Shown piece after piece: positions 57,231 through 64,000 of a stretch of 64,000 bases of DNA. The position numbers were made by a program, and so were the translations under genes. The stretch spans positions 1 through 64,000 of the forward strand of contig CAWKGA010000009.1 in the NCBI GenBank assembly GCA_963849095.1, written 5' to 3'. Positions within the stretch are counted from its first letter, which is position 1. Each line of letters begins with the position of its first letter. The notes under the pieces were generated by a model that did no database searches, had not been told where the DNA came from, and saw only the letters and a program-made list of their open reading frames with translations. This stretch comes from JASHUC01 sp963849095 (GTDB taxonomy: Bacteria > Pseudomonadota > Gammaproteobacteria > Steroidobacterales > Steroidobacteraceae).

Positions 57231-57962
57231 ATGCGCCCGACCCGAGTCCACATCGATGAGCCGCTCGCGCCGGACTCGCGCGTGACCCTGCGCGGTGCGG
57301 CGGCCAATCACATGAGGCGGGTCCTGCGCCTCGGCCCGGGAGATGAGATCATCGCCTTCAACGGGCGCGGCGGTGAGTACGAAGCCCGCATCGAGGGACT
57401 GCGCAAGGATGACCTCCTCGTCATGATCGGCGAGCAGCGCCTCATCGAGCGGGAATCGCCGCTTGCCGTGACGCTCGCGCAGGGCGTCTCCCGTGGCGAG
57501 CGCATGGACCTCGTGGTGCAGAAAGCGACGGAGCTCGGCGTCCGGCGAATCGTGCCAGTCCTCACGGAGCGCACCGTCGTGCGCCTCGATGCGAAGCAGG
57601 CGGACTCGAAGCGCCGGCACTGGATTGGCATTGCGATCGCCGCGTGCGAGCAATGCGGCCGCAACACCGTGCCCGACATCGCGACGCCGGCAATGCTCGC
57701 GTCATTCCTGTCGTCGCTCGGGCCGGGTACGACACGAGTCGTCCTCTCGCCCGCCGGCGGGTTGAAAGTCGGCGACATGAAAGCCGACGGCGCCGCTCTC
57801 GCCTTGCTGATCGGTCCCGAGGGGGGCCTCTCCGAGTCGGAGCATCAGGCTGCGATCGATGCGGGATTTCTCGCGCTCAATCTCGGCCCACGCGTGCTGC
57901 GCACGGAGACCGCCGCGATCGCCGCGATCGCGGCCATCCAGCAGCATCTAGGGGATATGTGA
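57231..57962 (+). CDS. rsmE: 16S rRNA (uracil-1498-N3)-methyltransferase RsmE
   Basis: 243 residues; SPOUT methyltransferase. The PUA-like N-terminus (HMRRVLRLGPGDEIIAFNGR) and knot motifs LLIGPEGGLSESEHQAA and LNLGPRVLRTETAAIAAIAA are present. ATG 57231. It lies between bioA and a methyltransferase in one tight run. Confidence 0.95.
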   Translation: MRPTRVHIDEPLAPDSRVTLRGAAANHMRRVLRLGPGDEIIAFNGRGGEYEARIEGLRKDDLLVMIGEQRLIERESPLAVTLAQGVSRGERMDLVVQKATELGVRRIVPVLTERTVVRLDAKQADSKRRHWIGIAIAACEQCGRNTVPDIATPAMLASFLSSLGPGTTRVVLSPAGGLKVGDMKADGAALALLIGPEGGLSESEHQAAIDAGFLALNLGPRVLRTETAAIAAIAAIQQHLGDM

Positions 57963-58006
57963 GCCGCGCAGGGCCGGGTACTCTTTGCAAGCGCAGGAGA
58001 CACGCG

Positions 58007-58798
58007 ATGTTTCAATGGAACGCCGAGGACTACGCACGCCATTCCGGCGGGCAGGAGGTCTGGGCTCGCGAGCTTCTGGGCTCCCTCGCGCTGCGGCCGG
58101 ACGATCGCGTTCTCGACATCGGCAGCGGCGACGGCCGTATCACCGCGGCCATCGCGGAGCGCGTCCCGCAAGGGCGCGTCGTGGGAGTGGACTCCTCGGC
58201 CGATATGATCCGCCACGCGCGCGGCGAATTCGCGGGCGATCGGCGGCCCAACCTGACGTTCATGCAGGCAGACGCGAGCGCCTTGCCGTTCGACACGGAG
58301 TTCTCGATCGTCTACTCCAGCGCGACGTTGCACTGGGTCGCCGACCATCGGCCCGTGATCGCCGGCATCGCGCGAGCCCTGCGACCTGCCGGCCGTCTCA
58401 TCGCCCAGATGGGCGGCTATGGCTGTGCCGCCACGATGATCGCCGCCATGGACGATGTCATGCGCCGGCCGCAGTGGGCTCAAGCGTTCAAGGACTTCGC
58501 TTTCCCGTACGCATTTCACCGGCCGCAAGACTACGAGCGCTGGCTCAAAGAAGCGGGCTTCCAGGTGGACGAGGCGCGGCTCATTCCGAAAGACATGGTG
58601 CACTCGGACCGCGCGGCGTTCACAGGCTGGATCCGCAGCGCCTGGCACCCCTACACCGATCCGATCGCTCCCGCGAAACGCGCGCGCTTCATCGAGGAGG
58701 CGGTGGATCAGTACCTCGCCTCGCATCCGCCCGATGCGCTCGATGCGGTGCACGTGCCGATGGTGCGGCTACAGGTGCGGGCGCGTAAGCCCGCGTGA
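58007..58798 (+). CDS. SAM-dependent methyltransferase (class I, Tam-like)
   Basis: 263 residues with the motif I loop VLDIGSGDGRITAAIAERVP, acidic motif II GVDSSADMIRHARG and FSIVYSSATLHWVADHRPVI. It resembles trans-aconitate 2-methyltransferases (WNAEDYARHSGGQEVWAREL), but the substrate is not secure. ATG 58007 has GCAGGAGA 8 nt upstream. It follows rsmE by 44 nt. Confidence 0.85.
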   Translation: MFQWNAEDYARHSGGQEVWARELLGSLALRPDDRVLDIGSGDGRITAAIAERVPQGRVVGVDSSADMIRHARGEFAGDRRPNLTFMQADASALPFDTEFSIVYSSATLHWVADHRPVIAGIARALRPAGRLIAQMGGYGCAATMIAAMDDVMRRPQWAQAFKDFAFPYAFHRPQDYERWLKEAGFQVDEARLIPKDMVHSDRAAFTGWIRSAWHPYTDPIAPAKRARFIEEAVDQYLASHPPDALDAVHVPMVRLQVRARKPA

Positions 58799-58833
58799 AG
58801 CGATGAGCCCGGTCGACGCGGGCGCCGCGACGC

Positions 58834-59304
58834 CTACGCCGCGCGCGTCTCGTCGGCGATGAGGTCCTCCAGCCGCTCGAGGTCGGGGACCCAGGGGGTC
58901 TCGTTCACCATGCGGATCTGGCAGACGATCGGCGAGCGCTCGGAGAATACGCGCGAGTTGTCGGGACGCACCACATCGGAGCTCACGCGCACGAGCTGCG
59001 GGAATCCTTGCGAGACGATCCCGAAGAAACCGGCCTCCACGCGCGTGCCGATACAGTGGAAGACGACGATGCGCGAGCGGCCGGAGGCCGGCGGGATGCC
59101 CTGGCCGCAGGCGCCCTCGAAGGAGACGAGCGGCACATGCCGGCCGCTCCAGGACAGGGTGCCGATGTACCAGGGCGGCGCGCCCGCCATCTCCGTCGGC
59201 GCCTGGAAGCCAACGACCTCCGCCACGCACGACCGCGGAATGATGAGCCTCCCATCCACAAGAGGAATCAGCAGGCTATAGATCTCGGCAACGCGCTCAG
59301 CCAT
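58834..59304 (-). CDS. CheW-like coupling protein (ChpC-type)
   Basis: 156 residues; one CheW domain (SLLIPLVDGRLIIPRSCVAE, YIGTLSWSGRHVPLVSFEGA). It probably links ChpA to a second receptor in the twitching-motility chemosensory system. Start ATG 59304 overlaps the ChpA stop (TAATG), so it is coupled to it. The PilI-type protein would lie outside the window. Confidence 0.85.
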   Translation of the reverse strand: MAERVAEIYSLLIPLVDGRLIIPRSCVAEVVGFQAPTEMAGAPPWYIGTLSWSGRHVPLVSFEGACGQGIPPASGRSRIVVFHCIGTRVEAGFFGIVSQGFPQLVRVSSDVVRPDNSRVFSERSPIVCQIRMVNETPWVPDLERLEDLIADETRAA

Positions 59305-62300
59305 TAGACCCTCGCTGCCGCAGTGCCGAGCTCGGCCGGCCGCACGCCGGTGCGGGCGTCCCGGTGGCGCTCGACCAGCGGCGCAATGGCATCGAGCAGC
59401 TGCGCCTCCTGGTACGGCTTGCCGAGGTAATCGTCCACTCCGAGCTCGATCGCCCGCGCGCGATGCTTCTCGCCCACCCGGGAGGTGATCATGATGATCG
59501 GCACGTCCTTCAGCCGCGGATCGCCGCGCACGTGCGCAGCGACCTCGTAGCCGTCCATGCGCGGCATCTCGATGTCGAGGAGGATGATGTCCGGCACGTG
59601 CTCCTGCAGGATCGACACCGCGTCCATGCCGTCGCGCGCGGTGAGCACGCGCATGCCGTTGCGCTCGAGCAAGCGCTGCGTCACGCGGCGCACCGTGATG
59701 GAGTCGTCCACCACGAGAGCGAACGTGCGGCGGTCGGCCCTCTCGCGCGGCGCCACGTGCCAGCGTCCCCGCCAGTCGCTGCGCACCAGCGCGCCGATAT
59801 CGAGAATGATGACGATGCGGCCGTCCCCGAGGATCGTGGCGCCGGAGATCCCGCGGATGGAGGAGATCTGGGGCCCGACCGATTTCACGACGATCTCGCG
59901 GCTGCCGATGAGCTCGTCGGCGATGAGGCCGGTCGAATGCTCGCCGGCGCGCACGAGTACGACCGGCACCGTCACATCGCCTTCGGGAAGCGGTGAGGGC
60001 TCGAGCCCGATGAACGTCGCGAGGTGCTGGAAGCGGTACTTCTGGCCGTTGTGATCGAACGTCGCGGCCTCGCGGCCGATGTGCGAGGAGGCCTCTTCCT
60101 TGGAGAGCCTCAGCACTCCCTCGACCGTCGGCAGCGGCAGCGCATAGTATTCGTCCCCCGTTCGCACGACCAGCGCATGGCTGATCGCGAGCGTGAACGG
60201 CAATCGGATGGTGAATTCCGTCCCCTGTCCGGCGCGAGTCTCCATGTGCAGTGCGCCGCCCAGGCGCTTGATCTCCGTCGCGACGACATCCATCCCGACG
60301 CCCCGCCCGGCCTGCTGCGTGACCGTTCCCGCGGTTGAGAAGCCGGGCTCCAGGATGAGCTGCATCGCATCCTCGTCCGATAGCGTGCGGCCCGCCTCGA
60401 CGAGGCCGAGCGACACCGCTTTCTCCCGGATGGCCTTGAGATTCATGCCCGCGCCGTCGTCGGCGATCTTCACCATGACCTCGGCGCCCTCGCGGTGCAG
60501 CGAGAGCCGGATGCTGCCGGTATCGGGCTTGCCGTGGGCGATGCGCTCCTCCAGCGCCTCGATCCCGTGCACGACCGCATTGCGCAACATGTGCTCGAAG
60601 GGGGGCATCATGCGCTCGAGCACCTGCCGGTCGATCTCGCCGGAGGCGCCCTCGACGATGAGCTCCACATGCTTGCCCGCATCCGCCGCGGCCTGCCGGA
60701 CGATGCGGGCGAGGCGCTGCACGTGCCGCTGGAACGGCACCATGCGGGTTCGCATGAGTCCGTTCTGCAGCTCGGTCACGGTGCGCGCCTGCTGCTGCAG
60801 CAGATTCTGTGTGTCCTGCGCCATCGTCTCGAGCATCTGCTGGATGCTCGCCACGTCGCTCGCCGTCTCCGCAAGCCCGCGCGAGAACTGCTGGATGGTG
60901 GAGTAGCGATCGAGCTCGAGCGGGTCGAAGTCGCCGCGGTGTCCCGCCTCCTCCTCGTGCCGGTGCAGGATCTGCTTCTCGGTCTCTATCTCGAGCTTGC
61001 GCAGCTGCTCCTTCAGGCGAGTGACCGTCCGCGAGAGCTCCCCGAGGTTGAACTCGAACGACCCCAGCTGCTGCTCCAGCCGAGCGCGCGAGATGCTCAC
61101 CTCCCCCGCGATGTTGAGAAGCTGATCGAGCAGCTCCGCATCGACACGAGCCATCTCCGGCCGGTCGGCCGGCGGCACCGGCTCACGGCCGGGTGGTACG
61201 GGCTGGGGAGCAAGCAGCCCTTCTTCGGCGGCGGCAGCTCTCCCCACCTCCGGGCGAGGAGCCGCGGCAGTCGTGGCGACAGGCTCCGGCGCGGCGGCGT
61301 GAGCCTCCTCCGAAGGCTCCGGCGCGAGTGCAGGCTCAGGTGCGGCTGCCGATTCGGGTGACCATGCCGGCGCGGGCACCGGTGCGGCGATCGAAGTCTG
61401 AGGCTCCTCGAGCTGGGAGACGGGCTGAGTCGCGGCTGCGAGCTCTGTGTCCGCGGTACCGCGCGCCTGCAGGTGCTCGCCGGCAGCCGCAGGCGTCTGC
61501 GCGGGCTGCGCCGGGAACGATTGCGCAGGTGGCGCCGTGGACGCCTGCGAGGGCGATTGCAACAGCGCGCGAATGCGCGCAATGGCCTCGCGCGCCGGCG
61601 CGACGCCTCGTCCTGCCGCGACGCTGTCGCGCATGCTCGCCAGCTCGTCCAGGCTCGCTTGCAAAGTCTCGAACGTGGAGTCGTGCGCCGGGACCGTCCC
61701 GCTGTCCACCTGGTTGACCAGCGTCTCCAGCTCGTGGCTGAGGTCGCCCATCGCGGTGATGCCCGCCATGCGGGCGCCGCCCTTCAGCGTGTGGAGCGGC
61801 CGCTTCAGCGCGGCAAGCCGCTCCCCGCTGTGGGGCTCGGCGCGCCAGGCCGCGAGAGCCGACTCCGACGCCTCGATCAGCTCCGTCGCCTCCTCGGTGA
61901 AGATGCTCGCGACCTCCGGATCGAAGTCCGGCGCAGGCTCGCCGGATCCGGGCTGGGCCACGGGCGCCACGCTCGATTCCGGGACGGAGGAAGATGATGG
62001 GCCGGCCGGCGCACGCACCGGATGCTGACCGGTCGAGACAACCGCCTCGACGTTTGCCGCGATGCGGCGGTCCATATCCCGCTCTGCGTCGGCGATGCGG
62101 ATGAACAGCAGCCCGTGCGCGGCGAAATAGCCGGTGGACTCGTCGAGATGCGCCGTCACCGAGTCCATGGCCGTCATGCAATCGGCGAGCAGCGCGAGAT
62201 CCGCACTCCTGAGTCCGAGCCCGCTGTCGAATGCCTTGCGCAGCCAGTGGTCGAGCGGCTGCGCGAGCCTCACACCGTGCCGCGCCTCCGCCATCTTCGA

Positions 62301-64000
62301 GCTGCCCGAAAGCGTGTGGCACGCGCGGTAAACGTCCTCCCTGAGCTCATGAGGCTCGGGCTTGCCGGCCTCGCGCGCGAGATAGGCCCGCACCACTCTG
62401 ATGTGCGCGGTGGCCTCGCGGGAATAGATGTCGCGCAGACCCTCGTCGGAGTCGAGCGGCGCGGCCACAGTCGGTGCGGCGGCGGCCGGCGGCGCGGCGG
62501 AAGGTATCCCTGCGGCCGCCCGCGGCGGCTCCTGCCGCGCCGCAGAGGAAGGCACCGTGAGCGCCGGGGCCGGACGACTCGAAGTCTCCTCGGCGTCGCC
62601 GTCCGTTGGGGCGGGCGCAGGCTCCCGTCCGGCCGCCAGGGAATGGGCACGCGTGATGATGGACGCGAAGGCGCTGCGCGGAGCCGCGCCCGTCTCCAGC
62701 TGCTCGATGAGCTCCGGAAGCGCGGCGACGGCCTCGCGCAGAAGCCCGGTGATCGCCGGCGTGCGGGTCAGCGTATTGTCGAGCAACCGGTTGAGTAGAT
62801 TCTCAATCGCCCAGGCGAACTCGCTGAGATCGCGGGCACCCACCATCCGGCCGCTGCCTTTCAGCGTGTGGAACGAGCGGCGCACGGTGCCGAGCGCGGC
62901 GTGCTCGAGCGGGTTCTGCTCCCAGACGGGGAAGTACCGCGCGATTTTTTCGAGCTCCTCGCGAGCCTCCTCGATGAAGAGCTTGATGAGCTCCGGATCG
63001 GCATGCTCGACCAGCGCAGGGGCGTGCCGCGCGGCGAGCGTCGGCGGCATCGCGTCCTGGGCGGCCGGGCGCAGCGGCCTTGGAGCCGTCGCGGAGGAGG
63101 CAGGCCCGAGGGGGTGTGTCAGCTGTACCGTCTGTGCGAAGGCGCTCGGCTCGAGCGGCGCGACCGTCGGCACTGCCGGAGCCGGCTCGGCGTCGAGCGC
63201 CAGCAAGCAGGCCTGGGCGTTGTCGAGCATGTACCAGGGGTCGCTGCGTCCCGCCTGCAGCGTCTCCATGTAGTACTCGAGGCTCACGATGGCGTCGGCC
63301 AGCCGATCGAGCCCCTCGGAGGAGAGCGCCCCGCCGCCCGGCTGCATCACCGGCTTCAGCCGCTTGTGAATGGCCTCAACGAGCTCCACAGCGCGCGTCT
63401 TGCCCAGCATGAGCAGGCCTGCTTTGAGGCCGCGGAGGAGCTCGTGCCAGCCGTCGAGGCCGGCGGCATCGAGTGTGCCGCCGACATTCTGGCTCACGGA
63501 CTCCTTCAGGCGCGCGAGGTTGAGGATGCACTCGCGCAGGACGGCGGACTGCACCTCGCGAAAGTCGGCGTCGGGGTCGTCCCGGGATGCCGCCTCGCGC
63601 GGCAGGATCATGCCGACCAGGCGCCCGTCGAGACGATCCTCCACGCCGATCAGCGTCGCGGCGATCTCGACGAGCGTCGCCTCGTCCGGCTGGAGCCTTC
63701 CGGCGACGATGCTCTCCAGGCGCTCCGTCTCGCCCTGCACACTCGCGCGCAGTTCTCCGAGACCGAGCACTCCGAGGGTATCGCCGATCTTGCGCAGCAG
63801 CTGCACCTGAGGGCCGAGATCCTCGAGCTGGCCTGCTCCCCGGCGCACGAAGATGTCGAGCACGTCCTTCACCTTCGCCAGGTCCTCGCGGATGGCGGCG
63901 GCGACGGTCTGCATGAGCTTGACGCTCGGGGCGGAAAGGCTCTCGCGCTCCTGCTCGACGGACTCGTCCACCGGCAGCAGCTCCGACAGGCGGAACGATG
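59304..64000 (-). CDS. chpA: ChpA-type hybrid chemosensory histidine kinase (5' end beyond the window)
   Basis: At least 1,565 residues; the frame stays open to the right edge. Several Hpt modules carry the phospho-His (FHTLKGSGRMVGARDLSEFA, CHTLSGSSKMAEARHG, LHTLKGGARMAGITAMGDLS), separated by Pro/Ala-rich linkers. Then come the P3 dimerisation helices, the CheA ATPase (HMLRNAVVHGIEALEERIAH, DDGAGMNLKAIREKA), a CheW regulatory domain and a C-terminal receiver (VVDDSITVRRVTQRLLERNG, phospho-Asp in IILLDIEMPRMDGYE). This architecture is that of ChpA, which controls type IV pilus retraction and cAMP in Pseudomonas relatives. Confidence 0.93.
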   Translation of the reverse strand, partial: SFRLSELLPVDESVEQERESLSAPSVKLMQTVAAAIREDLAKVKDVLDIFVRRGAGQLEDLGPQVQLLRKIGDTLGVLGLGELRASVQGETERLESIVAGRLQPDEATLVEIAATLIGVEDRLDGRLVGMILPREAASRDDPDADFREVQSAVLRECILNLARLKESVSQNVGGTLDAAGLDGWHELLRGLKAGLLMLGKTRAVELVEAIHKRLKPVMQPGGGALSSEGLDRLADAIVSLEYYMETLQAGRSDPWYMLDNAQACLLALDAEPAPAVPTVAPLEPSAFAQTVQLTHPLGPASSATAPRPLRPAAQDAMPPTLAARHAPALVEHADPELIKLFIEEAREELEKIARYFPVWEQNPLEHAALGTVRRSFHTLKGSGRMVGARDLSEFAWAIENLLNRLLDNTLTRTPAITGLLREAVAALPELIEQLETGAAPRSAFASIITRAHSLAAGREPAPAPTDGDAEETSSRPAPALTVPSSAARQEPPRAAAGIPSAAPPAAAAPTVAAPLDSDEGLRDIYSREATAHIRVVRAYLAREAGKPEPHELREDVYRACHTLSGSSKMAEARHGVRLAQPLDHWLRKAFDSGLGLRSADLALLADCMTAMDSVTAHLDESTGYFAAHGLLFIRIADAERDMDRRIAANVEAVVSTGQHPVRAPAGPSSSSVPESSVAPVAQPGSGEPAPDFDPEVASIFTEEATELIEASESALAAWRAEPHSGERLAALKRPLHTLKGGARMAGITAMGDLSHELETLVNQVDSGTVPAHDSTFETLQASLDELASMRDSVAAGRGVAPAREAIARIRALLQSPSQASTAPPAQSFPAQPAQTPAAAGEHLQARGTADTELAAATQPVSQLEEPQTSIAAPVPAPAWSPESAAAPEPALAPEPSEEAHAAAPEPVATTAAAPRPEVGRAAAAEEGLLAPQPVPPGREPVPPADRPEMARVDAELLDQLLNIAGEVSISRARLEQQLGSFEFNLGELSRTVTRLKEQLRKLEIETEKQILHRHEEEAGHRGDFDPLELDRYSTIQQFSRGLAETASDVASIQQMLETMAQDTQNLLQQQARTVTELQNGLMRTRMVPFQRHVQRLARIVRQAAADAGKHVELIVEGASGEIDRQVLERMMPPFEHMLRNAVVHGIEALEERIAHGKPDTGSIRLSLHREGAEVMVKIADDGAGMNLKAIREKAVSLGLVEAGRTLSDEDAMQLILEPGFSTAGTVTQQAGRGVGMDVVATEIKRLGGALHMETRAGQGTEFTIRLPFTLAISHALVVRTGDEYYALPLPTVEGVLRLSKEEASSHIGREAATFDHNGQKYRFQHLATFIGLEPSPLPEGDVTVPVVLVRAGEHSTGLIADELIGSREIVVKSVGPQISSIRGISGATILGDGRIVIILDIGALVRSDWRGRWHVAPRERADRRTFALVVDDSITVRRVTQRLLERNGMRVLTARDGMDAVSILQEHVPDIILLDIEMPRMDGYEVAAHVRGDPRLKDVPIIMITSRVGEKHRARAIELGVDDYLGKPYQEAQLLDAIAPLVERHRDARTGVRPAELGTAAARV

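Noticed and set aside
55791..57653. Long minus-strand extension of ampD
   Set aside because: It is the antisense of bioA and rsmE with His/Arg-rich shadow composition; the AmpD family begins at 55790.

Overview
The window looks like chromosomal DNA of a high-GC gammaproteobacterium. Evidence includes groESL with a heat-shock type promoter, RodZ, the birA-coaX-SPOR-tRNA-Thr(UGU) order, RppH, ErpA and a Pil-Chp type ChpA. The gene content resembles the Steroidobacterales/Nevskiales/Xanthomonadales area, but that placement is inference from gene content, not from a search.

Positions 1 to about 20,000 are an accessory, partly decayed region. It starts with the tail of a mobile-element AAA ATPase next to groEL-groES and rodZ. 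It continues with gene remnants (hydantoinase, a 2OG-Fe(II) oxygenase cut at a tyrosine recombinase, an acetylornithine-aminotransferase tail, a GFA-family enzyme reading through into that tail) and a degenerate kinase-receiver protein. An Fe-S carrier operon follows the same strand (Mrp-DUF971, Nfu-like, SagB-like oxidoreductase). The rest is a GST, a secreted ankyrin protein, and a MarR / DUF1330 / O-methyltransferase group with a 146-bp inverted-repeat element between regulator and targets. The region ends at tRNA-Thr(UGU).

Positions 20,000-28,200 hold a tight minus-strand block ctlX-plsY-birA-coaX-SPOR-tRNA-Thr with 4-nt ATGA overlaps, an MBL-fold nuclease, a PAS-GGDEF-EAL protein and a tiny exported protein.

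Positions 28,200-34,940 are one complete rRNA operon on the minus strand: tandem promoters, boxA, 16S, tRNA-Ile(GAU), tRNA-Ala(UGC), boxA, 23S, 5S, terminator. The 23S gene is the highlight. It is interrupted twice inside the helix 69-71 region by two different group I introns, at E. coli positions 1917 and 1951, leaving a 34-nt middle exon. The 816-nt L1917 intron encodes a LAGLIDADG homing endonuclease; the 278-nt L1951 intron has no ORF. I know this two-intron, 34-nt-exon layout only from Coxiella burnetii.

Positions 35,000-64,000 are dense housekeeping DNA. Polyphosphate synthesis and degradation genes converge (mepM-ppk1 against ppx). A long minus-strand series runs tyrA, DUF484-GGDEF, rppH, DUF6776, bactofilin, erpA, ppx. 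Then come pdxH, hisN, a cobalamin adenosyltransferase with a drug-type MFS pump, an ArsR-SRPBCC-DUF1801 operon, an S46 peptidase, an MHS-type transporter, ampD, bioA-rsmE-methyltransferase, and finally chpC and a very large chpA that runs off the end of the window.
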